DNA of 64,000 nt, taken from assembly GCF_000002425.4 (NCBI RefSeq), contig NC_037262.1, forward strand, positions 5,679,123-5,743,122. Direction: 5' to 3'. The DNA is from Physcomitrium patens. Taxonomy: Eukaryota; Streptophyta; Bryopsida; Funariales; Funariaceae. Under the pieces are notes generated by a model, which was not told where the DNA came from, ran no database searches, and was given only the letters and a program-made list of their open reading frames with translations. Position numbers and translations under genes: made by a program. Positions 11,976 to 21,605 of the stretch are shown here, piece after piece (positions within the stretch are counted from its first letter, which is position 1; every line of letters starts with the position of its first letter).

Positions 11976-12506
11976 TATCACAAATATACATATTTATCTA
12001 AATAAAAAGTGCTAGATAAAAGATAGATATAGGTAGATTTGATATTATCTTATGGCAAAGCTTCTTAGAAGCTTCATAGATGCATATTTGACTTTATACA
12101 TATTTAAAGTTGATTAAAAGATTAAAAAATTGGCCAACAAGTTAGCCATGTGTTGCACATGTATATAGCTTGTGGTACAAGCTAACAATGTGGTGTGCAT
12201 ATAGAAAACTTATCTTACAAATTAAGTTATGTGTTTCAAAAATTCCACATATATTAAAGATCTTATAGAACTTTGCTATATAGCTTCTAGTTGGATAATA
12301 CATATAGAAGTAATAATAAAGCCCTCTTTATTCTTATCAACATTTTTTTAGTCTTTAGTCTTATTTCAAAAAAAAATTAGTCTTCTTATCTTTAGCAATA
12401 GCCATTTTAATTTAATATTATATCATCTTTGAGTGATTTTTTAGTCTTTTTGAATGACACAAGAATTTATTAATCTTTTAGTTTTTTAGAATTTATGTCT
12501 TTAATA
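11976..12506 (+). mobile_element. LTR family A (3' LTR of the plus fragment)
   Basis: From TATCACAAATATACATA to TGTCTTTAATA, 531 bp, i.e. a mutated TGTCAC...TGTCCTTGACA LTR. It contains the AAGCTTCTTAGAAGCTTC block, a TATA-like site near 12298 and the AATAGCCATT word. It lies at the expected distance after the extra ORF. On its right it joins the integrase of element A1 in the opposite orientation. Confidence 0.75.
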
Positions 12507-15225
12507 TCATAATAGCAATAAATATTATCAAAAAAAAATTTAGTTATTTCTTCATTTATGATATTTATTTTATATGGTATAAAATATGCCATCTTACTAA
12601 AATTATCTACAATCATAAATATAGAGTCATGTAAACTTGAAATTAGAAGATTTATAATAATATCTATAGAAACAAAAGACCATAGTTGTTTTAATATAAG
12701 TAATGGTTGAAGAAATCTATAAGATTGATGATAAAGAAATTTTGATCTTAAGAAAATATCATATGATTGTACAATGTTTTTAACTGTCTTTTATATTTAA
12801 ATCTATAAAAGAATCTTTAGATATTAGTTCTAAAATCTTGTTGTATCCAAAATTTCATGTAATTGGAAAGTTATGATAAGTTTGAAGAATATGTAATTAT
12901 GCTTTACCTTTTGAAACATATAAGCAATCCATAAAACAAAAAAATATTATTCTTAAATTTAAACTTAAAAGTATCATGAGACTTAAAAAAATTATTTTTA
13001 ATATCATAAATAAATAGATCAGAGACCATATTTTATTGAACTTCCTTAAAAAAAGTTGCATCAAGAGTCAATGTTGATTTTATTGCTCAAAGATAAAATT
13101 CTTTTAATTTCAAAAGAATGATTTGTTGTTGATCAAAAGCTATATTTTTTTCTTTTGGTACAAGATAAGAATATTTAGAAAAAAAATCTAATAAAACTTA
13201 TTATTTTCTTAATTGATACATGATTTTAAATTCAAATCTTAAGAAAGACATGGTCCAACAAGCTTGGCAACAATTTTAAATACATGACATAAAATTTTAG
13301 AGATTATTGTGATTGTATACATAGTGATTGAACTACAAGTATCTTGTAAAAAATAATGTCATTTTTAAAATGAATCCATAACTAAAAGGAGTTATTTTTT
13401 GTAGATCTTGTAGTTAATTTTTATTGCTAAAATATTTTTCAATGAAAAGCTACCAAATAAAGTTTGTTGTTTATATCCATTTGTAATAATATTACATTTA
13501 AAAAAAGTTTGATGTGTTTGTTTCTATAAAAAATACCTAAGAGAAGTTAAAATGATACAAGATTATTGCAAAGTAAAAATTATCTTCAAAGATTCAAATG
13601 CTACTTCCACTTCTTTATTCTACTTAAGTTTGTCTTTACAAATCAAACATATAAATAGAGCTATAATTTGAAAAAGTTCTTGATAAAGATTCAATATTAT
13701 TTGACAAATCTCAAAAAAAATTAGACATCTTTTATTTTTTTTGAGACCTTTCAATCCATAAAAATTTGAACTTTTTTAAAATTCATTGCAAAGCCATTGT
13801 TTATAATGATATATCCTAAAAAGTCAACTTAAGTATTATAACATATACACTTCTCTATTTTGGCATATAATCATCGATCTCTAAGTTTTTGTATCATACA
13901 AAAAACATAAAATTTATAATTTTTTATATTTTTAGAATAAATTAAAATATCATTTAAATAGAAAAAAATCAAATCTTCAAAAAAATATTAAAAGATATTA
14001 TTCATAGAATTATTTTTTTAAAATTAGAATATTTATGAATCTAAAAAGAATGATATTATATTTGAAATGTCTACACCTAATTCAAAATGTTGTCTTCTAT
14101 TCATCTCTTTTTTTGATGCTTATCAAATTATATATTCTTTATAGATCAATTTTTATATAAATCTTTGTTTCATTCAATTGATCAAGAAGTTCTAATATCA
14201 ATGATAGACAATATCTATTCTTTATAATGATCTTATTGAGTCTTTGATAATCCACATTCATCATTAGTGTACCATCTTTTTTCTTTATAAATAAGATAGA
14301 AACTCTTATTAGAGATTTAGAATAGTATATAAAATTATTAGCTAAGTTTTTATCAATGTATTCTTTGAATGTAACAAACTAGTTTTGTAATATGCTATAA
14401 ATTGATCCAAATGGTGGTTGAGATCTTTCTTGAAGATTAATTGAATAATCATATAGATAATATTCTAAAATTATATTTTTTTTTCTTTAAAGCATCTTGA
14501 TAATCTTTGTATTAGCTTAGTATGCCACTTGTAATCTTTTTAACATAAAAAATAGAGGTATTATATATAAAAAAAGGTGATCTTTCTTTTTAGCATATAT
14601 GAAAGTACTTACTTCTATGAATAAGGATTTGGTTGTACTAAACTTATGACTTTTTATTTTAATAATCGAATTTTGGATTGAAATATAAGAAAAATTGAAG
14701 TTATAAGATACCTAATCTACTTGAAGATTATATTTTTTTAATTGAAATAATTCTAAAATAATTAAATTAAAAAGAGATTCAATCATATTAAATATTATTA
14801 AGTTATTATGTATATTAGTTGCTACATCTAAAAGAATAATTTCATGAATAACATCTCCAAAAGACTACAAGCAAACATCTATGATTTTTACATATATGAA
14901 CTTAGTTTTTTTAACTATAGATATTTTTTATTTTTTACAAAATCTTTATCTATAAAATAAGCTAAAGCTCGTAAATCTAATAAAGCAAAGACTTTGTGGT
15001 TTTTTTAGTCCTATATTAATATCTAGCATAAAATAAGGTGAAAGATATGATGAGAGAATAAGATAATTAATAGATGTTATAGAAGGTTTTAACTTTACAG
15101 TTCCTATTGTAGATAAAAAAAACTTATTTTTCAACACATCTTTATCTTTGGCAACCATGCTCTTCATTCTATGATTGTCTTGTTTCTTTGAACAATTTTG
15201 AACAGTATACTTTGATTTTTTATAA
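12507..15225 (-). pseudogene. Element A1 pol remnant (zinc knuckle, protease, RT, RNase H, integrase)
   Basis: Minus-strand chromovirus pol, read right to left: zinc knuckle and gag end (15225-15100), protease (about 14950-14600), RT (about 14500-13700), RNase H (about 13600-13100) and integrase (about 13000-12507, cut off). Identity comes from base-by-base similarity to A2 at 35690-39700, e.g. the GGTATAAAATAT and AAAGACCATAG words. Stops and frameshifts are dense, so this is the most decayed layer. It belongs with gag at 15782-16877 and 41366-41600; the right part is separated by later insertions. Confidence 0.75.
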
Positions 15226-15230
15226 TATAA

Positions 15231-15781
15231 TGTCATAAATGTATATCTACTATAATTATTATTTAGATAATATAAATAGATAAAATTAAATAAAAATAGA
15301 TTAACTTCATAACATCTTCTAAAAAAGCTTTCTAAAAGTTTTCTAGATATTATTTTGTCTTTACATATATTTTTAGTTGATTGATAGATTAGAAACTTGG
15401 TCAACAAGCTATCCATATGCTACATATATTAGTAGCTTATAGATTAAGCTTACTATATGGCGTACATATAAGAAACTTTCCTTGTAAATCAAGTTACGTA
15501 TCATGCAAAGTCAATATATTTCCAAAAGTCCTATAGAATGCCACGACTTAGTTCTTAGATAAATAATATATATAAAGGTAAGAGTGAAGGCTTCTTCACT
15601 CTTTTTAGTTCCTTTCTTATTTCTAGTCTAGTTTCAAGAGTCTGTAGTTTCTTTGTTTTCTGGCAATAGCCATTCTAGTTTTTTTTTAATATATATACTT
15701 CTTTATTTTTATTTTTGTCACTTTTCTTTTGACACAGATTTTTCAGGTTTATGCGTCTTCTTTCATTTTATGTCCTTGACA
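15231..15781 (+). mobile_element. Solo LTR family A inserted in A1 gag
   Basis: Full 551-bp LTR (TGTCATAAATG to TGTCCTTGACA) flanked by a perfect 5-bp duplication TATAA (15226-15230 and 15782-15786). It interrupts the zinc-knuckle codons of A1 gag and has opposite orientation to that gag. A solo LTR is what remains after recombination between the two LTRs of an inserted element. Confidence 0.88.
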
Positions 15782-15786
15782 TATAA

Positions 15787-16877
15787 GCACAAATCTTCTT
15801 GAAAATGTAAAATCTTTTCTTACTTAATAAAGAATTTAAAATGAATCATATCAATTTGCATAGGTTTTAGCCTTAATGAATAAGTTTTGAAAAACTTAAG
15901 AGTTGTTGTCATAACTTATTTTGTCTCTTTTTATTTAAATCTTTGTACTTAGCATCTTTTAAAAAAATCAATTATTATATGCAATGGCTACTATAATAAA
16001 TTGTTTTAATAAATATGCTCTTAGTATTGTCAATAAAAATATTTTAGATATTATTTTTTAATATATATAAAAATTGATTAATAAGGATTTTGACATTCAT
16101 ATCCATGTTATAACCAAGGTTTTGGAAGTCAACAACATATATGATAGTTGAACATGATTCTTGTCATGAAAATAAGAATTCGGTCTCTACAAACATTTCT
16201 TGATTATTTTTTCTAAATATGATTATAAATACTTTCAAAAATGAATTCAAATCATAGAAGAATTATGAATATTTTTCAATCAAAGATATAAATGAAAAAA
16301 GAATAATTTTAAATACAAATTCACCTATAAATTTAACTTAAGTAAATCCTTTAGTATATTAGAAAAGATGCAATCTTAAATAGAACTTTACTTATTATAA
16401 AAATCCTTGAAATTTTAATCTTGTTCCATCAAATATCTTTAGTATGCTAATTTTTTTCTTTTTTTATATTTATGATAACAAGATTTCTTATATTTAATTA
16501 TAGGATAGATCTACTTACTTCTTTCTATTACATAATTCCTTCGCAAAGACTTTAAAATTCATTATTGATTCCTTTTATAGGTATAAGAATACTACTCTAT
16601 GGTTGGCATTAAAGTTAAGTGAAATTTTTATCTTAAGAATATTGGCAAGCTTCTGAAGATCTACAATAGTTGCAAATCTATTCTTACTTCCACCAAGAAT
16701 AGCATCTATAATTTTTTCTTCCATAAATAACTTAAATAAATTCATAAGTCAAATTAGAAAATAATAATTTAGAACTTCTAATATCAAATGAATATTTCTA
16801 CAAAGAAGGATAATTTAATCTCTTTAAGAAAAAAATTAATGTTAAAAAACTAAAAAACTAGTTTGATGGTGGATAAC
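15787..16877 (-). pseudogene. Element A1 gag remnant and leader, left part
   Basis: Continues the zinc knuckle broken by the solo LTR: the TATCAATTTGCAT word, then decayed capsid-like sequence up to the N-terminus near 16725 (TTCTTCCATAAATAA). The leader follows, with ATTTAATCTCTTT and similar words. At 16877 it is interrupted by element A2; the missing leader end resumes at 41366. Untranslatable. Confidence 0.6.
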
Positions 16878-17420
16878 TATCAAGGACACACATTGAAAGA
16901 AGAATAAAGTCATAGAATCTGTATCAAAAAGAAAGTGAAAAAATAGAAGAAAGTATGTATATTCAAGGAAGAACTAGAATAGCTATTGCCATAGATTTGG
17001 AAAACATAAGACTCTTGAAACTAAACTAAAATGCAAGAAAAGAGTTGATAAGAGTGAAGAAGGCCTCACTCTTGCCTCTATATATACTACTTAAATAAGA
17101 AATATGTGGCGATATATTATAAGACCTCTAATACGCGTTCAACTTATAATATACATTTCTAATTTACAAAGCAAGTTTCTTGTGTGTGCACCATATGTCC
17201 AAATTATACTACAAGTGGTCAACATGTCGATACATGGCCTCTTTATTGGCCAAGTTTTCAACCTATTAATCACCTATACACATGTATAAAGACAAAGCAG
17301 CATCTATGAAGCTTTTTGAAAGCTTTCCACAAGATATTATCATATTTATCTACTTTGACTTACTTCTACTTATTCTTATTATTTAGATAATTATCAAGAT
17401 AAATATATATGTCTGTGATA
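16878..17420 (-). mobile_element. 3' LTR of element A2
   Basis: 543 bp, plus-strand TATCAAGGACACA to GTCTGTGATA. It pairs with 40818-41365: shared landmarks are AAGTATGTATATTCAA, GAAGAAGGCCTCACTCTTGC, the TATA box and GCTTTCCACAAGATATTATC. Differences between the pair are mostly transitions. Confidence 0.85.
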
Positions 17421-17714
17421 TTATTCCCTCTTCTAGGGATGAATTCCACGACGAGCGGCAATTAAATGTTGATGAAGTCCAAGATGCGCCACATTATATT
17501 TGCCACATACTTTGATCTTTGTTTCTTTTGAAGGTAGTTGATAGGTCCCTTCAACCATTAATAATGTCTCATATCAGGGCAAGAAGACCACCTTGATATT
17601 TGATTATTATTGAGGCCTTTATAACTTCCTTCAAACCAAACATTATTAATACCATCAAGAGTGGTTCCTACCTCTAAAAGTATCACTAAACACATGATGT
17701 TCCTTATAAGGTCG
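17421..17714 (-). pseudogene. A2 extra ORF, C-terminal part
   Basis: Minus-strand reading gives CLVILLEVGT, SYKGLNNNQI and SRWSS, which match LVILLEVGT, SYEGFNNNQI and SWSS in the A3 extra ORF. After a stop there is WLKGPI, equivalent to YYRWLQG of element B. Its last codons directly abut the 3' LTR. The N-terminal part lies beyond the copia insertion at 28029-28192. Nonsense mutations make it non-functional. Confidence 0.7.
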
Positions 17715-17719
17715 TGGTT

Positions 17720-18021
17720 ATTGAAGAAAAGAACTCTAAAAGCTACAAACACTTAGCATCAACAAGGATTGTAGTCTAAGAGAAGTGAGGAGAAAGATAA
17801 TTCTTACTTCCAATATTCTTTACTTATAGGTGGTGGTTTGCTCACCAATGAGGCAACTTCCATCCTTTTGATATTATATCTATTTCTACCTCATCCAAGT
17901 AAATCATTGATGCCACTATAATAACTTACTTTAACTCTTTGCTACCTTTTTACTATTAGCAACATATTATGTTTAATCTCTATGTGGTTGTAACTAAGTA
18001 AGTACTTGCTGATCTTTAATA
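17720..18021 (-). mobile_element. Copia 3' LTR
   Basis: 302 bp, nearly the same as 27722-28023 throughout (e.g. CAAACACTTAGCAT, GAGGCAACTTCCATCC, CTATGTGGTTGTAACTAAG). The length is identical to the other LTR. Confidence 0.85.
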
Positions 18022-18031
18022 CTCCCACTTT

Positions 18032-20538
18032 GCTAATATTTAAAAGGCTTTTAATCTTAATCTCTTAATCAAGTCAGGATGTCTATCCTTCACTAATGCC
18101 TTTGTAAGCACATTAGTAAGCATGTCATTTGTAGCACAATATTTCATACCTATTAACCATCTTCAATCTTCTCTCATATAAAATGATGTTGAACATCAAT
18201 GTGCTTGGTCCTTGAGTGGTGTTTTGGATTCTTGCCAATTTTCATATACCATTGTCTATAAAAGATTGGTACTCTTCTTCTATAGCCTTCTCCCACTTGA
18301 TTGCATCTTCATACTTCATACCATCACATAAAGATAATGGATTAGCAAGAAGAACAACATTTACATGTTCTTTACTTACTTAAGAAATGATGTGATCCTT
18401 CCACCATTCACCACGTTGCCTTCTTTCTCTCAAAAGATATCTCCTTTCACCTATAGAAGAACATTCACCTTCTTGCACTCCTTGTTCTTTTCCAATTCTT
18501 AAACCTTGTCATTTTTCACTCAATAGTTGGTACTCTTCTTCATTATCATCATCCCAATCTTCAACATCTTTATTTCTTTCATTGCTAGTCCTATCATTTG
18601 TAGCAGCCTTCATCTTGTCAAACTTATTTGGCTTTTCATCTTCATCTTTATTATCTTCATCTGCTTGTTTCTTTGCTGAATTCAGAGATGTGTCCACAAA
18701 CACACCATTACTCCTACTTGAACACATCTCCAAGTGCTCACAAGCACTCTTGTGCTCCAAAAACTCAACATCACGACTTTTGATGATCTTCTTGGTTTCC
18801 AAGCACATTAGCCTATATGCCTTAGTACCTTCACAATAACCAAAAAATATACACTTTGTACCTTTTGCATCAAGTTTGGACCTCATATAATCTGGTGTTT
18901 TTACATATGCAATGCAATGCAAGGTCTTTATATGGAAAATGTAAGGTTGTCTCCCACTCCAAGCTTCTTGTAGTATCATTGATGCAAGTGCACTTGTTGG
19001 ACACCTATTTCTTGTATATAGTGCATTCACCACAGCTTCCACCCAAAACTCATAGCCAAGGTTTTAAGCATGAAGCATGCTCCTTGCCATCTCTACAATG
19101 GTTCGATTTGACCTTTCAGTAATACCATTTTATTGAGGAGTGTATGGAGTTGTAGTTTGTCTAGCAATTCCTTCATTCTTCAAATAAACATCAAATTGCT
19201 TGGACATGTACTCACCTCCATTGTCCGTACGTAGCACCTTGATCTTGCATTCACTTTGTTTCTCAACAAGTGCTTTAAATTCCTTAAACCTCCAAAAGCA
19301 TTCACTCTTAGCTTTAAGAATGTAGATCCAAATCTTTCTCGAATAATCATCAATGAAAGTAAGAAAATACCTTGATCCTCCAATACTTGTGTTCTTCATA
19401 GATCCATACACATTAAAATGGACAATCTCCAACAACTTAGTAGCACGTGTTGCTACACTCTTTGGAAATAAGGCCCTTTATTTTTGGCCTTGTATGCATC
19501 CTTCACATGCAAGTTTTTTTGCATTATGGCTTGTATTGCCAAGATCTAAGCCAATTACCATGGTCTTGAACTCTCTCATGCTCTTCACATTCAAATGGCC
19601 AAGGTAACGATGCCATATATTCAACTTATCTTGGTTTGATGTAAACTTAGCAAATGTGGCTACCTCCACTCCATTCACCTTCTTACAAATGAGGTAGTAC
19701 AAATTTCCTTCTTTCAAGCCTTTGAAGACCTTGTCTCCATTCAATGTTCTTACAAAACATCCATTCTTGTCAAATTAAATTTTAAAACCTTCCATTATAA
19801 GTTTATTCACTGAAAGTAGGTTTTATTTTATCTTAGGTACATGAAAGACGTTTTTGAATCTGATCCTATTGGTTTGTCCATTCACAACCACCTCCACTAT
19901 AATAGAGCCAATTCCAATGGCTTCACATGTACCACTATATGCCAACACCACGTTTGATACTGGAATAGCCTCATAAGTGTCAAATGAACACTTATAAGAT
20001 GTCATATGCTTGGAACAACCTGAATCCACAATCCATCTTGACATGGCAGTTGTAGAGGTCTCATTTATTGCCGTGAATGCATAATCTTATCCTCCAAACT
20101 CATCTTGCACACTATTTACATTCTCCTTCTTCATCTTTTTGCCTTTGTAGTAATTTCGAGCAAAATGGCCTACTTTGCCACAAATGAAGCAAGATTTGAT
20201 ATTACCTCATTGATTTGAATAGTTGCCCTTGCCTTGACGTGACTAAAGTGCTGAGTCTTCATTTTGAGGCTCTTTTTCTTTCTTCTTGGTTAGTTCATGG
20301 ACAAGTCTTGTCGTCACATAATCCATTGTAAGTTCTTTTAGCTTGATGGACTTCAATGCTACAATAAGGTAGTTGTAGGATTCAAGAAGGCTCATTAGTA
20401 AGGTCATGACAAGATCACTTTCTTCTAAAGTCTTGTCAACAATTGCTAGTTGGTTTGCAAGAGCCTTTACCTTATTGACATGAGCCATCAGGTCTTTACC
20501 TTCTTCCATCTTGCAAGTGAAGAACTTCCTCCTTGTAT
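18032..20538 (-). pseudogene. Copia gag (C-terminal part) and pol, RT mostly deleted
   Basis: Read right to left on the minus strand. Gag end (20538-20243: KALANQLAIVDKTLEESDLV) is followed by a knuckle near 20150-20190 in which a Cys is lost, and by protease 20044-19823 (WIVDSGCSKHMT with catalytic DSG). GAG-pre-integrase is at 19744-19478 (HRYLGHLN...CEGC zinc ligands present). Integrase 19435-18509 has [19 protein letters not shown] and an ERSNRT Glu, so D,D,E are all present. At about 18300 only the RT start (EDAIKWEKAIEEEYQ) remains, and it jumps to the RNase H C-terminus (CATNDMLTNVLTKAL). The palm and YVDD are missing. Stops include CAA-to-TAA at 19130. Non-autonomous and dead. Confidence 0.85.
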
Positions 20539-20543
20539 AGATG

Positions 20544-21043
20544 TGTCACGGACACAAAATACAGACTTGAAATCTAACAAGAAGTTCAAGAAGAAGTGAA
20601 GTGACAGAACTAGATTAAACAGATGAGTACAAGAACAACACCAGAAAGATGAGCTAGAACTCCAAGAGATGTGTTGTCGAGACTGAAGAACTCTTCAGCC
20701 TCGATCCCTATATATACTCCTACTTAGGAAGCTTCTCGAGCTACTTCTATTAACTAGGAAGCTTCTAGAAGGTTCCAGAGGCTTCCTTTCTAGAAGGTTC
20801 TAGAAACTTCTCGAGCTACTTCTATTAACTAGGAAGCTTCTAAAAAGTTCCAGGGGATTCTTTTCTAGAAGCTTCTAGAAACTTCTCTTCTAGAAGGTTC
20901 CAGAGACTTCTTTTCTAGAAGCTTCTTGAAACTTCTCTCTAAAAGGTTCCAGAGGCTTCTCTTCTAGAAGGTTCCAGAGGCTTGTTTTCTAGAAGGTTCT
21001 AGAAACTTCTCTCTAGAAAGTTCTAAGGAATACGTCCCTAACA
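20544..21043 (-). mobile_element. 3' LTR of element B
   Basis: 500 bp, TGTCACGGACAC on the left and GTCCCTAACA on the right. Sense is minus, so U3 is 21043 to about 20685 and R/U5 lies leftward. TATA box TATATATA at 20709-20716 (minus). Predicted RNA start near 20684. Confidence 0.92.
20728..21025 (-). promoter_or_regulatory. Phased heat-shock-element array in U3 of element B (3' LTR copy)
   Basis: Seen: GAA and TTC triplets alternate every 5 bp over long runs. At 20758-20815 the run is GAA-TTC-GAA-TTC-GAG-TTC-TTC-GAA-TTC-GAA-TTC-GAG, each separated by two bases. Further runs lie at 20728-20740 and about 20832-21025 (many copies of TTCTAGAAGGTTC-type words). Known: nGAAnnTTCn units in this phase are the binding site of heat-shock factor; three units suffice. 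The array begins 12 bp upstream of the TATA box in sense direction, the usual place for such elements. Inference: heat-inducible transcription of element B. Confidence 0.8.
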
Positions 21044-21090
21044 TCACCCCCTCCTTTAGCTTCGAGGTCTCTGAGAAGCAATGTTGTTGA

Positions 21091-21444
21091 TCAGTACCAA
21101 CGCAAGAAAATGAAGATCTGTCGCATAACTTCTGCTATGAACTCCAACTGTTGTTCACGAGGCAAGTGGTTCATCGATCCTTGAAGCCAACGGTAGTAGC
21201 CCACGCCTTCAACTTCTGACCAAGCATGAACTTCCGTGTCCTCATTGTGAAATTGTCCTGCAAACACGCCTTCTGGTTGACCATCGTAAGCAGGCTCGAT
21301 CTCAAATACGATCACCAGTGATCGGTTACTCGGTATCCTCCGTCGTCGTCGTGGTAGATGTAGTTCTTCATCTCGGGGTCGCCTTTGTGAGCTACTCGGT
21401 TGCGATACTCTGACTGGCATGGTATCTATCTCTTGGCTATCCAT
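21091..21444 (-). CDS. Element B extra ORF between chromodomain and 3' LTR
   Basis: 117 codons, intact, starting at the ATG at 21444 (MDSQEIDTM) and ending 48 bp from the 3' LTR. N-terminal third is Ser/Gln-rich (SQPSSSQRR), then a basic patch of five Arg (RRRRRIPSN), an acidic middle, and a C-terminal block GYYRWLQG...REQQLEFIAEVMRQI that should be helical. No membrane segment or zinc motif is visible. Homologous ORFs stand in the same place in A3 (34021-34479), A2 (17421-17714 plus 28029-28192) and the fragment at 11501, sharing SQPS, R-RDE, YYxWL and REQxxEF/Y. Being open in the youngest copy and conserved in position, it is probably a real product. Function unknown. Confidence 0.65.
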   Translation of the reverse strand: MDSQEIDTMPVRVSQPSSSQRRPRDEELHLPRRRRRIPSNRSLVIVFEIEPAYDGQPEGVFAGQFHNEDTEVHAWSEVEGVGYYRWLQGSMNHLPREQQLEFIAEVMRQIFIFLRWY

Positions 21445-21605
21445 ATCAAAAGACCAAACTACGATCTATCTTGGAGAAAATAACTACATCAACTATGAAT
21501 TTTGCTGGTGCTCTCCCCTTTTCTTATATTGTTGGAAGAACAAGCTTCAGAAAGAAGCTATCATCGAATTGATTTAGGTTTATCAGGATGTTGTTGATGA
21601 AACTC

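Noticed and set aside
14946-15416. 156-codon ORF on the minus strand
   Set aside because: It is a chance fusion: half lies in the solo LTR and half in the A1 zinc-knuckle/protease remnant.
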